Source: Chionoecetes opilio | Lineage: Eukaryota; Arthropoda; Malacostraca; Decapoda; Majidae | DNA: 64,000 bases | Direction of reading: 5' to 3' | NCBI GenBank assembly: GCA_016584305.1 | Contig: JACEEZ010022664.1 | Span: 167,591 to 231,590 of the forward strand | Part shown: piece after piece, positions 27,531-41,190 of the stretch | Numbering within the stretch: the first letter of the stretch is position 1 | Layout: every line of letters starts with the position of its first letter | Notes under the pieces: generated by a model | Database searches by the model: none | The model's input: only the letters and a program-made list of their open reading frames with translations | What the model was told of the DNA's origin: nothing | Translations under genes and position numbers: made by a program

Positions 27531-28404
27531 CGCCCCTTTTCACCCCCTGCCGGCAAGTCTGTACCCATCTATCATTGCAAGGGTTGGACTGCTTACCTCC
27601 CTCCCTCCTCCCTCCTTGCCCATGCTGCACATAGCGCTTCAGAGGCCTTCACGTGACTCCATTACTTCAAACCATCATCAAATCATCCCCAGAAATATTT
27701 CTTAAAACATTTCCTTTCATTTATCTCTCTTCTTGTCCTCTGTTATGTCAGTTTTGTTTTATTACATAATTTTATATTCATGAGAAATATGTACAAACCA
27801 ATGTTACTAGGGGTTGTTGCATCCCGCCATGTTACATATTAAGGTGTGCTAATCATAGACTTCTCCGATCTGTCGTGTCTCTCACTACTACTACAGTATA
27901 TCAAAATGTTCAGAGTATAAGTTGTGTGCTGTGTGAGGTCGAAGTTAGAATGTTATGTGTTACAGTGTCATCAAATGGTAGGCTAGTTATGTCATGTAGT
28001 ACCTAAAATGAAGAAAAAAAACTATATCAAACTGTCTTGGCATAAATGATTTTCACAGGTGGTATTCTATTGGTTGAATTCTTTGTTTACTTTTTGTGTT
28101 GTTGTGTTTGCCTTATGCAGGTTGACAGTGTTGCTTTCCTCCGGTAACTTGTCACCCAGGCTCTACTAGGCCATCCCTTCTCACCAGCCTAAACTAAATT
28201 TTCTCTCAGTGGGTAGCACACTGGCACTCATTATTTCTGATAGACTTCACAGATTGTTTGTGTGAATGTGACCTTTCTTCCCTCTATGTACTGTATTCAG
28301 ACACGACCCTTTCCTCCCCCTGTTCCCGCCTCCACCCTACCACACACTACCACACACTCGGGCTTGTAGAGTGAGGTGTAGCAAGTGACAAGAGCTTCCA
28401 TACT

Positions 28405-28640
28405 CATTATGACTCAAGACTCAATACTATTCATACTGACACACACTAGACTCAACACTATTCATACTGACACACACTAGACTCAACACTATTCATACTG
28501 ACACACACTAGAGTCAACACTACTCATACTGACACACACTAGACTCAACACTATTCATACTGACACACACTAGACTCAACACTATTCATACTGACACACA
28601 CTAGACTCAACACTATTCATACTGACACACTCAAAACAGA
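28405..28640. repeat. 31-bp minisatellite, about 7 units
   Basis: Unit agactcaacactattcatac then tgacacacact. Confidence 0.93.
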
Positions 28641-28706
28641 CCAAGACTCAGAAAGATTCAGACTGTGACCGGCACTTCCCGCAAGCCGTGTGTTCTTCAT
28701 TATACG

Positions 28707-28920
28707 TAGTATGTGTTTTTTTAACGAGGTGAAAAAGCCTGACCCCTTGCTGCTTACTGACTGATATTTGATGCCAGGAGAAGGGAATACTACACTGCTT
28801 CTAGATTGCAGCTGTATTTTATCATAGCCAACCATATTATCAGGTAAATATAGGAAATTTTTTAAGCTTGAGACCTAAAAATGGAATGGAATTTTTGCCT
28901 TGTTAAAAAAAATAGACTAG
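28707..28920. mobile_element. MITE of the ACGAGGYGAAAA family, copy 3
   Basis: Same family; its last bases aaaaaaaatagacta begin the adjoining tandem array of about 90-bp units. Confidence 0.75.
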
Positions 28921-29712
28921 GTATTCAGAAGTGACTTGGACTGTTTATAGATGGCCTGGGGGACTTCCATGGCTGTGGGTCCTGATCAATGGCAAAAAAA
29001 ATAGACTCTAGGTATTCAGAAGTGACTTGGACTGTTTATAGATGGCCTGGGGGACTTCCATGGATGTGGGTCCTGATCAATGGCAAAAAAAATAGACTAG
29101 GTATTCAGAAGTGACTTGGACTGTTTATAGATGGCCTGGGGGACTTCCATGGCTGTGGGTCCTGATCAATGGCAAAAAAAATAGACTCTAGGTATTCAGA
29201 AGTGACTTGGACTGTTTATAGATGGCCTGGGGGACTTCCATGGCTGTGGGTCCTGATCAATGGCAAAAAAAATAGACTCTAGGTATTCAGAAGTGACTTG
29301 GACTGTTTATAGATGGCCTGGGGGACTTCCATGGATGTGGGTCCTGATCAATGGCAAAAAAAATAGACTAGGTATTCAGAAGTGACTTGGACTGTTTATA
29401 GATGGCCTGGGGACTTCCATGGATGTGGGTCCTGATCAATGGCAAAAAAAATAGACTCTAGGTATTCAGAAGTGACTTGGACTGTTTATAGATGGCCTGG
29501 GGGACTTCCATGGATGTGGGTCCTGATCAATGGCAAAAAAAATAGACTCTAGGTATTCAGAAGTGACTTGGACTGTTTATAGATGGCCTGGGGGACTTCC
29601 ATGGATGTGGGTCCTGATCAATGGCAAAAAAAATAGACTAGGTATTCAGAAGTGACTTGGACTGTTTATAGATGGCCTGGGGGACTTCCATGGATGGGTC
29701 CTGATCAATGGC
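28905..29712. repeat. 89/91-bp tandem array, 9 units, seeded at a MITE end
   Basis: Unit starts aaaaaaaatagact(ct)aggt and contains gaagtgacttggactgttta and atggcctgggggacttccat. The 89 and 91 bp forms differ by ct. The first unit's start is the terminus of the MITE at 28707-28920. Confidence 0.93.
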
Positions 29713-30240
29713 TTTAATAACATTCCTTGATACATTGCCCTGTCTCATTTTCTCCCGTTTCCTTTCATCCTCAGAGAAAAATTTGCGTCTTCTTGTCTCT
29801 CTCACTTCCGTACGTTTTTCGAGTTGTCGGCTCATGGCTCTGTTTTAACATCCCTTTAACCTTATGAAAATGTGATCTGAAAACACTTACCTACATTTTA
29901 TTATTAGTCTGAATTAGTATATTGTATAGTAATTATAACTGTAAAAGTATGTTGCAGTAATTAACTGTGATATATTTAAACAATGGATGAGGAATGAACA
30001 ACATGAGGCTGCAATTCTGTGTTTTATGTTTGGGTTTTCTGGACGAGTGTTAGGCGTAGTGTCTGTGTTTGTTGTCCTGCAGAGGTTACGTTCTTCGTGT
30101 TCTGTCGCTCTTTGGTTTATTATGACGGCAGCACCGCCAGCCGCTAGTGCCGTAGGGTAGAGGCTAGTGAGTGAGAGAGTCTAGGATAGTTACGAATTCA
30201 TCTCGGTGCCAAACAAATCCCATGTCCCCTATACCTTCTT
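29713..30240. other. intergenic sequence, nothing recognised
   Basis: No supported gene; a 65-codon minus-strand open frame near 29638-29835 partly overlaps the tandem array and has no recognised family. Confidence 0.4.
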
Positions 30241-30243
30241 TTG

Positions 30244-30322
<79 letters not shown>

Positions 30323-30550
30323 CATCATCATTACTGCCACTATGACTATTACTACATGTTTTCTTTGTGATTACAGCATGCCACAAAGGTTTTCTCAGAC
30401 TAATTCAGTGTACAATGTTGTTGATAATTTTATGGCGAGCACAAATAGTGTAGGCTTACTTACGTCAAGAGTATTTGTTATTAATACGTAAGTAAGGGAG
30501 CTTCGGGAAGTGGGTGTTGAGTGGCCAAGACAGATGCTCCTACCGGGCTA

Positions 30551-30763
30551 TTAACCCCTTGAGACCCAGAGTGTAATTTCCATTGTAATTTGGGTACCAT
30601 TACATGATTTTTTGTGAATATAAGCAATATTTTATAGATATGACCTGGTTAGTATCTTTGTCGACTAACTAATTTTGTATATTCAGTTACTTTTCGTAAT
30701 TTTATGGCTCGACAACATAATTTTTTTTATAGCAAATGAAAGATCTGGGTGCGAAGGGGTTAA
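30551..30763. mobile_element. piggyBac-like MITE, copy 5
   Basis: It starts TTAACCCCTTGAGACCCAG and ends GGTGCGAAGGGGTTAA, with the family interior intact. Confidence 0.82.
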
Positions 30764-31138
30764 TTATATCTTGTAATACCTGTACTGATGGAGGAACATA
30801 GAGGTTGTGAGCTTGTGAACTAATCTTTGATATTTGTGACATCTTGAGGTAAATGTTGTCGCTCCCTTGATTGCGTGAGAACCTTGATTTGTGGCACCTC
30901 CTGTAGAAGCATTGAGAGCTGTGTGTGTATGATGGATGAGATACTGCCTCAGGTTTGGTCTTATACGGCTTCACAGGGTTAACCAAGTCATTATGCCGCC
31001 TCATCATGCATTAAAGTATACATTAACATCTGGTAATTAGCTGTTTGATACATAATTGAAGTCCATTGTTACTCATCAGCCTTGTAAAGCACTTAAATAA
31101 TGGGGCCAGTGGTTAAGTGTTGTCTTTGGTGGCCATCT

Positions 31139-31215
31139 TAAGAACATAAGAAGGGAGCATAAGAAAATAAGGAAGCTACAAGAGGCCGCGAGACCTACAC
31201 GTGTTAGTTCCTGTT
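31139..31215 (+). mobile_element. ACGTGGTAG repeat copy
   Basis: aagaacataagaagggagca then ctacaagaggccgcgagacc and tacacgtgttagttcctgtt. Confidence 0.7.
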
Positions 31216-33630
31216 AAATCTTGTATCTTGGCTGAGGGAAGCATCAGTCTTAGGGCCCCGCCATGTAAAGGTAAGGATAATGTGGCAGCAGTAATACCCA
31301 GCCGCCACCAGGCAGTGAGTGGCCCGCTACCCCAGTACTGTACAGGATGGACTGATGGGTGTCATGCCAAGAAGGGGGAAATGGTACTGTAGAGGAGCAT
31401 CGGTGTTGGGCCAGTGCGGGGAAGGCTGTGGTGAGGGAGGGTGCGTCGCCCACACACAGACAGACAGACACTCCCAAAGGCCCAGCAGCTCAAGACACTG
31501 TGTGGTATCCTCGGTGTGAGTCTAAATGTTGCAGGTGTTATACTTTATAGTCATGAACATTAAGGAGAAACAATGGATAAAAGTGTATTCTTGCATTATT
31601 TATGTTGACTATTGTTCTTAGTGTTGCTGTGAAAAACTGGAAATACATGTTAGGAAAGTCTCGACTATTCTGACTGTACTTAAAAAAAGAATATTTTTTA
31701 GCCACAATTGTGTTCCATAATTAAAAAAATGAAGGAACTAAAAAAAAGAGAGCCATAGGCTGAGCTCACTAGTATATACTGCAATGTATGGTGTCCTCTT
31801 TGTATATTTTGTGTAATTTATTGTCAAATGTACATAAAAAGATGATAGATGTTCCAGCCATTTATTTAAATCACTTCTCTTCCTATGTATTGTTTGTGAA
31901 AGTCGTCAAACCACTTATTGGAATTGTTAGGAGAGGGAGTCACCATGGAAAGCTTTTGACTGGCCTGCATTATTAACTGCATACATTAACCAACCTGTGG
32001 TGGTAGTAGTAGTAGTAGTGGTGTAGTAGTAGTAGTAGTGGTGTAGTAGTAGTAGTAGTAGTAGTGGTGTAGTAGTAGTAGTAGTAGTAGTGGTGTAGTA
32101 GTAGTAGTGGTGTAGTAGTAGTAGTAGTAGTAGTGGTGTAGTAGATGGTGATATTAGCTGCTAAGTAATAATGTGTTGCTTTACAAAAAGAATGTTTAAT
32201 GTGGGACGAAACACCTTGTCACTGCCACAATATCGCTGTGCTACTCTGTCTAGGAATATAAGAACATAAGGAAGCTACAAGAGGCTGTGAGACTTGCACG
32301 TGGTAGTTCCTGTTATCAATATCTTAATTATCTTTATCTTATTATATCATAGGCATATTTCGTGCGTCCCCTTTGAAGTAAAATTATACTTATTTAAGCG
32401 CCCCTGCTTGCCATCACAAAATACGATTGTAGCGCTGCCAGACGCTTCTACAGACGGAGCCGAAGGAAAATGTATCGTACATTCACTGGGAGAGCCAGAC
32501 AGACCTCGCTCTCACAACCTTAAAAAAATTACCAACTGTAATTCGAAGACGTACGGAATCATAGTACATTATGTTGCCATCATGGAAAACAGCAACAATT
32601 TATCATTTACATTTATCACTTTTCCTCTCTTCTCTTTTCTTCCTTTTCCTTCCCTTTCCATTCTTTTTCCATTTCTTTCCTTCTTTCTCTTCCCTTTTTT
32701 TCTCTTCTCCTCTTTTCTCTTTTCTGCTCCTGCCTCAAATCTCCAGGCGTTCGCCCTTTTCGGCAGACCGCTATAGGTTAGGTTAGGTTAGAAAAACGTT
32801 AGGTTAGGTTAGGTAAGGGTTTGGTTAAACACAATGAGGGTACCTTTGTGTGGGAATCACAATGAGGTTATTTTCAAGAAAATCCTGTGGTTAGTTTCGG
32901 AGCTACAGCCATGCGTAGAGGGCCGCCAGCTGCCGAAATCAGCGAACGCATGAGGAACCCTGAGAGCACCTCAGAGCACCTCACCTCGCCTCACTGGAGG
33001 ACTGTGGAGGTGTTCGTATATCCATTATGTACATTTTTTGGGTGACATTCCTGTGTAAGTTATGACAAATGTACCAGTTACATTGCATTTTTAAAGTAAT
33101 TATAACTATTACTAAAGAGATTGTTTATTATTTTAGTGTATTATGGTCAAAATACAAGTTTTATCGTGCTTGCCATAAGTCTTAATAAAGATTCGGATGC
33201 ATTGAAAGATTGGTGGGATTGCAAAAATTGTTCCCAGATGTCGCTGGAGAATTTTAATATTTGTGACTTCTTACCTGTTAAGAGTCACCTACTCTACCCC
33301 TTACTACTCCTTACCTACTCCTAATTAAATACAGTATCCTTTGCATGTCGTGCGCATGTAATGAATGTTGAATTGGATGAGAATTAAAGGAAAACTGAAA
33401 CATTTACGGGAGGAGTTCTGATAAGATTTTTCATGCGCGCGATCTGATGGCCAGGCTCTTGAAACACACCACACCCACAACTGTATATTTTTACGGGAAA
33501 AGAGTATAATTTGGTGCCGGGAGAGTCTCTGCTCTGTTTTCTGTACACGCAAAAGAGTAGAAAATAAGTGGGCGGAGCTTAAATAAGTATAATTCTACTT
33601 TGTATTGTAGTCACAAAATACGCCTCATCT
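31216..33630. other. intergenic sequence with (GTA)n and short TTAGG tracts
   Basis: (GTA/GTG)n repeat at 31999-32145; (TTAGG)3-type runs at 32775-32815, the arthropod telomere motif but far too short for a telomere. No gene recognised. Confidence 0.5.
32250..32312 (+). mobile_element. ACGTGGTAG repeat copy
   Basis: ggaatataagaacataagga then gctacaagaggctgtgagac and ttgcacgtggtagttcctgt. Confidence 0.7.
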
Positions 33631-33632
33631 GT

Positions 33633-34406
33633 CAGGGGCGTATTTAGGATCTTGAAGCATTGGGGGCTCAGCCCAGCCAAGGGGATCTTCACATTTTTAC
33701 AGGATAATTTTATTTATGGGTATAATGAATATAAGATGTGAGACACTGCTCTACCAACTGGCTCCGGTAACTTGCTTAGGATAACTTTCGAAACATGAAA
33801 TTAAAATAAAATGAAGACAATCTCAGTTGGGGTTCAACTTTGTTATTATTTTTATTTTCATCAGTAGGAGTAAAACCTAAGAAAAAGAGAGCTTTGGCGT
33901 GATGAAGCAGTCATGTAGATTGTATATTCCCAATGCTTTGTTCAATACTGAAATCTGACCAACCTCGGTCTTGCAATTATTATTATTTTTTTTTTTTACA
34001 TCACAAAGGACTGGCCAAGGGGACACAAATGCACTTCGAAATAAATGCACTTCTGTTAACTCTGTCTTCTTATCCATCTGCTATTCTCTTCTTCACCTCT
34101 CCAAAAGGTCTTTTGGTGTCTCCTCTGTCATGCACTCCTCATCTCCTCTGTTCTCTCCACCTCTCTCATGTCCTGCTCATAAAAAGGATGCCATCAGCAT
34201 ACGCTAAGTAACATCTAACCAAATATCTTGTTTTTTACTAAAATTTGATGTTTGCCCCAGTGAGAGCTTATCTTATTTACGAGAAAGAAAAAAATATAAT
34301 AAATAAAAAAAATAAAAAAAGTATTTGAGATCCAGGGCTATTCATAAATTATTCGGGGCTACAGCCTATATATAGCCCCCAATGCCCAGGCCTAACTACG
34401 CCCCTG
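33633..34406. mobile_element. inverted-repeat element CAGGGGCGTA...
   Basis: Ends CAGGGGCGTATTTAGGAT and AGGCCTAACTACGCCCCTG are imperfect inverted repeats. A second partial copy of its right half lies at 34740-35075 (gttaactctgtcttcttatc; gctcataaaaargatg; cccaatgcccaggcctaact). No target duplication was found. Confidence 0.6.
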
Positions 34407-34475
34407 GCACACACTATAACAAGATACCTTACTCAGTGGCCTACCCAGAACATTGAAAAAGGGGGAGGGGGGGCC

Positions 34476-34588
<113 letters not shown>

Positions 34589-35083
34589 CAAAAAATAAAA
34601 AATAAAAAAAAAAAAATCTTAAAAAATAAATAAAAAAAACATAAATAATGGCCATCAAAAAAGGTTGAGGAGCACAGATGGTCCAGCTAGCTCACTACCT
34701 CTGGTCTAGCTACCTCACTGAGAAATAAACTATAAAGGTTAACAAAACTGTTAACTCTGTGTCTTGTCCATCTGATATTATCTTCTTCACCTCTCCAGAA
34801 GATCTTTTCTGTCCTCATCTGTCTATTGCACTCCTCATCTCCACTGTTCTATCCTCCTGTTCTCTCCTAATCTCTCTTGTCCTGCTCATAAAAAAGATGT
34901 CATTAGCATACGCCAAGTTACATCTAACCAAATCTCATTGTTTCTTATTATAATGTTGTGTTGGTCCCTCCCACTCAGAGCTTATCTTATTTTTGTAAAA
35001 AAAAAAAAAAAGCTTTGAGATGCGGGGCTATTCATAAAACATTCGAGGCTACAGCCCCCAATGCCCAGGCCTAACTACTCCAA

Positions 35084-35117
<34 letters not shown>

Positions 35118-35448
35118 GCTAAAGACACGTTTACGTGGTAATTAAACCAAGTCCTTAATTATCCCTCCAATTAGTGGCTTGATGACCCGTGGAGAGAGCA
35201 GTCCATCGTTAGCATAATGGAGGGCTTTTGGCGGGAGATTTTGGAGGTAAAAAGTCCCTCTAGAGATGCTAATTTTTGAATGGCGTGAAAGAGAAAGAAA
35301 AGATCAACTTGAATACGTACCACGGCGTTATTTTTTTTTTTCTCTCTCTCTCTCTCATTCTTTTTCTTCACTCCTTTTCATTTTCTGTTTCTTTCATTTA
35401 TGTTATCATTTTTATCTCAGTCTCTCCCCTCAACCTCACCAAATCCCC

Positions 35449-35454
<6 letters not shown>

Positions 35455-35494
<40 letters not shown>

Positions 35495-35513
35495 CTTTTT
35501 CTGGTTTTTTTTT

Positions 35514-35594
<81 letters not shown>
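35455..35594. repeat. (TC)n microsatellites
   Basis: Two long (TC)n runs separated by tttctttttctggtttt. Confidence 0.95.
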
Positions 35595-35596
<2 letters not shown>

Positions 35597-35880
35597 ATCT
35601 CCTCAGCTTTATAACTTTTCTTTTGTCACTTTCTTTTTTATGTATTCGTAATTACAATTTATGATCATGTACCGTAGAAGTTTCTTCTTACTTTAGAAAT
35701 ATGTTTTAGGGTGAAATTTAACAGCGAGTGTTTTGTTTTTGTTATTCTTTGGCTTAGTGTGATGCGGGATCTTTACTTTTATCTGTTAAGGAAGGACAGA
35801 ATACGTAACATATATTAACATTAACTAAATATTGATTGGGTCATTGAGATAAAAAATCTACGGATCTAAACACTTCCCAG

Positions 35881-35975
35881 GGACGCCGCAACCTGCAGAA
35901 GGACGCTGGACACCCTCGCCGCAGGACACTTCTCCATGCACGCCACCAGCTATGCCAGGAGAGCTCAGGAAAGAG
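35881..35975 (+). other. isolated exon-like segment of unknown product
   Basis: A GC-rich 95-nt open segment lies between an acacttcccag acceptor and a GAAAGAG|GTAAAT donor in AT-rich surroundings. One frame reads DAATCRRTLDTLAAGHFSMH and then ATSYARRAQER. I do not recognise it. It may be an exon of a gene continuing into the GC-rich island at 36.8-38.1 kb, or chance. Confidence 0.25.
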
Positions 35976-36779
35976 GTAAATAAGTTGTCGTTGAAGGAGG
36001 AGGAGGAAGTGGCAATGGTGCAGGCATAGCTGTAGCCTACCACCAGAGAGAGAGAGAGAGAGAGAGAGAGTAGAAGGATAAGTGACAACAATATGCACTT
36101 TCACTCTTTCTCTCTCTCTCTCTCTCTGTCTGTGAGGCTTGTAATCCTGTGTTACTTAGTATTACTTGACGGAAATATAAGTTCAGTAAACATCCTTAGT
36201 GATAACAATGATAGATGATGAAGACGATGATGAAGATAATGAAAAGGATGATAATGATTGCTGAAAAGAGGGATGCTTGTGGTGGTAGAAATAATGATAA
36301 TGTGTATCACATCTTATATATATCTGTGTGTGTGACTGTGAGTGTGTATGTAATTCATCAACAGTCTTGTCCACGCGAGCTGGATTTGCGATCACCAGTC
36401 TCTCGGTAGTGTGTGTGTGTGTGTTTCGCAAGGTATTTCCCTGAAAATGAGGTAATTTCTGCGTTATGGCGGTGTGTGAGGCAGTTTATTAACAGTAATT
36501 GGTGCTAATCCTCCAATCGCCCCGTGGTAATGGCAGCACGCTGGCTGCTGCGTCCCTCCATCACGCCCTCACACTCTTCCCTACATGTCAAGGTTATAGA
36601 CTTTTTTCGTCCATATGTGTAAGTACTTTTCAAAAATTCTATCTTCTTAAATTTGTTTTATTACAAATTCAACTGTAATATCAAAGATTATAGCAAATTG
36701 CCCTGGAACTGGTTACAATGCCATTCTATTTAGCTCCAGGTTTGGCGCACGCTGATAGATCAGTAGGAGTATCAATGCC

Positions 36780-38075
36780 TAGAAATCGGCACAGCCACCT
36801 CAAGGCCGTCCATGATGCAGGCTGCGCCCCCCGCCTCCTCTCAGCCAGAGTAACAGAGACATGTGCCTGATACATGGATATGTTACTCTGGCCTCAGCCT
36901 CAGCCTCGCGAGTGCCAAGGCCCCGGCCGCCCAGGCTATATGATGGGCGACAACCCCTTCCCCTGTCAATAATTGTTGTTGGGAACCCCCCAGTGTGAGG
37001 GTGGAGGCAGCGAGCAGGGTGTGGAGGAAGGAGTCCGCGCTGACCCTTCAGTTTGGAGGTAACACCTTGAGTGACGGCCTGGATTGCACTGCTGCTGTAG
37101 TGACAACCCTCAGCAAGGCAGTGATGATCGCCTGCAGGAAGATCAAGTAGATGAGTGTGGAGGGCGGCGGTGGTCCAGGTCCTGCTCCTCCTGGCGCTCT
37201 GGGGGCTGACGTCCATGGCCACGCTGGTGCACACTTACCTCTCCACGTCAGAGAGACGTAGAGAGGTAAGGGCACCACAGCGAGGTAAGGGCACCCGCCT
37301 GTGCCCTGAAGGGGGCGGGGGCGGTGCTTGTCGTGCTGGTGCCCACACGTCTTGGAGGAGGTGGTGTTGTGATGGCTGGACTGCCTCGTCACCTGGGGCG
37401 ACGACCTCCATCACCACGTCCTCGGCGTCCTCTCTCAGACGCAGCTCAGGCGCCCAGCCCTTCGAGCGACGCCTTCCTGCTGCAGTGCGGCGTCACGCCC
37501 TCCAGCTACTGAGTAGCGTAGGGCGTGGCGGGGGCGTGCCTGGTGGCCAGGCTCTGTGGCCGTGCCCATTGGGAGCGCGACTACCAGGAGGACAACGAGG
37601 CCGTGAACCACGACGAGGAGGACGTGGAAAATTAAGAGCTTCCTCCTTTCCTGCAGGACGTGGAGCGAGCGTTCCGTCCCGCAGGTTTCAGGCGCACCAC
37701 CATATTCTACACCGTGGAGGTGGAGGAGCCAGGGATGGACCGTCTATATATGACCGCGATGCCTTGACGTGACGAGCCCATTACTGCGAGGTCGATCACA
37801 CTGCCGAGGCCAAAACCGAGGCCGCGGTGAGGCAAAGAGCTGCCCGTCACCCTGGGCGCCACACTCACCTCCCGGCGAGCGAATCCCTTCAGCCTTGAGG
37901 CGAGGCGTGAAGAGGCCGCCGCCACACGAGGGACAAAGACCACGTGTCCTGGAGCAGCGGGAGGTGGAGGTCGTGAGCCGCGGGGCGTGGGAGAAGGTAG
38001 CCTCGGGACCCGGGTGGCTGTTTCCAAATTGTGGCAGGATTATATCCCCGGGGAAGATTAGAGCCAATCAGAGGG
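36780..38075 (+). other. GC-rich island with coding-like fragments, unidentified
   Basis: This 1.3 kb block is far richer in G+C than its flanks and has long open frames on both strands. On the + strand 37155-37265 reads WRAAVVQVLLLLALWGLTSM then ATLVHTYLSTSERRRE before GTAAGG, which looks like a membrane span plus donor. 37430-37512 reads SDAAQAPSPSSDAFLLQCGV then TPSSY-stop. 37694-37767 reads FRRTTIFYTVEVEEPGMDRL then YMTAMP-stop. In-frame stops interrupt any single model, so this is a degenerate gene, a multi-exon gene I cannot assemble, or a CpG-rich non-coding region. No family is claimed. Confidence 0.25.
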
Positions 38076-38368
38076 CGAGGTGAGGCAGGCTAAGTATTAT
38101 TTCATCATGACTTCATCACTTACAATGTAAATACTATACTCTAAAACTAGTGAGAGAGAGAGATCTTGATCTTGATCTTGATCTTGATTTGGGAGTCACC
38201 CAGCAGATGCTGTCAGTGAAGCCTTTGGTCCGGCGTTCTCCCACACACGTAATCTGTTGGGAGAGAAGCAAAAGGGGGAAGCAAAACTAGGAATTTCTTT
38301 TTCCCCTCCTTCCTCTCTCTGCATCACATTCATACGGGGTCCCCCATCACTGAGGGGCCCCCTGCCTC

Positions 38369-39170
38369 TCATGCTCTCATGCGTGCTCTCCAAGAATTCT
38401 CCAAGAATTCTTTTACACTCTCAATCACACGACTGTCACTCCTCCACTCAGCACACAACCCCAGCAGGTACTCCATCTCCACTCTCCTGTCTCTCATCTC
38501 TCGCCATTCTTCCACTCCGACCTCTCCTACCACTACCTCCAACATCTTTGTTCTAGCATACTCATATCGTTCACATTCCAGCATCAAGTGCTCCACGGTT
38601 TCATCCACTCCTGTCACACACATCACACACACCTTGCTGCCACCATTCTTCCATCTGTACATACGACTATTTACCTCCAACGACTTTGTCCTAGCTCTGA
38701 AGAGTAAATCCCCTCCATAGCCACCATCATAGAACCTTTCATACCGTGGCTGGTCCTTTCTCCTGTAGCTACCATTCCAGTGTTGATTTCTCACTCATTC
38801 CCCTCAGCCATTCTTCTTTCCCTTTCTCTTCCACTCTCCTATTTATTTCCTTTTTGCATACAGCCATACTCCCATGTCTCATCACTCCTGTCACAAACAT
38901 TCCCAGTTCACCTGTCCATCTTTCCACTTTTACTGAGTCTTTCATCCACTTCCCATACATATTCCAGTCCCAAACCTTACTTGCCCATTTGCTGTCATCC
39001 ATTCGTTGCAGTCTAGCTCTGTACCTCAGTCCTGCCTTTGCTATCCTCTCTTGAACGTGCTCATCACCATCTCCCTAATCGCTTCCACGACATACCATGG
39101 CTCCAATGCTATCTGCCTCTTTGTTCTGTTTACTTCCTAATCGTCCAACTCTTCCTAGCGCACACCATTG
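38369..39170 (-). pseudogene. LINE C-terminal fragment with zinc knuckle
   Basis: Minus-strand frames joined across a shift give KAGLRYRARLQRMDDSKWAS, GDLLFRARTKSLEVNSRMYR and CVMCVTGVDETVEHLMLECE. The C-x2-C-x8-H-x4-C spacing is the C-terminal knuckle of R1/I/jockey-type non-LTR elements. No RT catalytic core is present, so it is a 5'-truncated, decayed copy. Confidence 0.75.
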
Positions 39171-39469
39171 TTCAGTAAGTAGAAGAGGCAGAGGTAACTC
39201 AGCTAGCTGTATGGAAGGATCATTTTCAATTTAGATCGCGGGACGTCATTGGCCTCCAATGGCATGGCCTCTTGTTTATGCCACGTCACATCCTCTGCCA
39301 ATCGGCATGCGGAAAAACCTCACGATAATATAGGCTTTCCATTGTGCCAAGCTGCAATGAAATTTTCAGTCAGGGTGGGTCTGGGTCAGGGGGGTTTGCG
39401 TGACAACTTGGACGCAAAAACCCCGGATAAAATTATGCAGCTGAGGAGAGCAATTTAGAGGAGGGAGGA

Positions 39470-39542
39470 GGATGAGGGAGGAGAGAAGAGAGAAAACGGA
39501 GAGAGATACGAGAGGAGAGAATAAGAGAGGAGAGAGAGAGAG

Positions 39543-39593
<51 letters not shown>

Positions 39594-39604
39594 AGAGGAG
39601 AGAC

Positions 39605-39671
<67 letters not shown>

Positions 39672-39845
39672 GAGAGAGAGAGAGGAGAGAGAGAGAGAGA
39701 TAACGAGAGAGAGAGAGAGAGATAACGAGAGAGAGAGAGATAACGAGAGAGAGATAACGAGAGAGAGAGATAACGAGAGAGAGAGATAACGAGAGAGAGA
39801 TAACGAGAGAGAGATAACGAGAGAGAGAGAGATAACGAGAGAGAG

Positions 39846-39888
<43 letters not shown>

Positions 39889-40075
39889 GAGAGAAAGATA
39901 ACGAGAGAGCGAGAGATAACGAGAGAGATAACGAGAGAGAGATAACAAGAGAGAGATAGCGAGAGAGATAACGAGAGAGATAACGAGAGAGAGAGATAAC
40001 GAGAGAGAGAGAGATAACGAGAGAGAGAGATAACGAGAGAGAGAGAGATAACGAGAGAGAGATAACGAGAGATAT
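39470..40075. repeat. (GA)n with periodic TAACGA interruptions
   Basis: 600 bp of purine-rich repeat; from about 39700 a gagagagataacgagaga motif recurs more than 20 times. Confidence 0.95.
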
Positions 40076-41044
40076 AACTCAGCTAGCTGCTACGTGAAGG
40101 GATCGTATCAAGTTTAAGATCGCGGGAACGCATGGCCCCCACCAGCCATGTATGCCTCTTTTATGCCGTCTGACATCCTCTCCGACTCGTGCATGCGGAA
40201 AACCCTTCACGATAAGAGAAATAGGGCCCAAGGCGACCATTGTTTGTTATGAACTGAAAACTCTACCCAAGCTACCGACCTCTCAATGTGAGTAGAGAAA
40301 GTTCACGGGTTTTGCTGAGTCACTACGCGCTTTGCCTCGGACCCAGGTTTTCGTGCGCAAATGGAACGCCTGAACTCTTGCGTTCCGTGAACTGGTTCTT
40401 GAAATGTCGCAAATGGAAGAGGCCTTATATAATATATAATATATATATCGGCCCCCACCTTTTCAATTTTCTGGGTACGCCACTGCCTACACATTATTTA
40501 TTTTTATTTATTATTTTTATTTCGTTTATTATTCATGTCCACGCACCAACCACAACTTTCTTACACGTGTGCGTTGTGCCATAGGCGTTCACTCACACAC
40601 ACACACACACACAGGCACACACACACACACACACACGCGCGCACACATATTACTCCATTCCTTGAGCCCTGACGACGCAAGAGAAGCCAAAGTATCAGGA
40701 AGAGAGAAAGAGAGAGAGAGAATGACGAGGCTTAATAGAAAAGTTTGAGCTTGAGGGCGGTCCATTCAGTTAATATGCTGACTAAACCGTTTTTCCTTCC
40801 CTTCCAAATGGCTTTCAGTGTTAATGGGGACATAAAAGGCGGCAGATATTGCATAAGATGAAAAAGAAGGATGAGAAGTATTAATAGAGAAAAATAAACT
40901 AGAAAATGGAAATAAAAGCTAGATGTCGTGATATTAATATATAGTAGTAGCCTTAATTCTTAGCTTATAATTCCTTTCAAATCTACGGGCGCAATCTTCA
41001 GTAGTATTTTATTTTTATTTTTTATTGTACAGTACCAAACCTAA

Positions 41045-41190
<146 letters not shown>

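Noticed and set aside
32294..32786. 160-codon + strand open frame
   Set aside because: Its second half is T/C-rich low complexity (FPLFSFLPFPSLS) and no family or splice context supports it.
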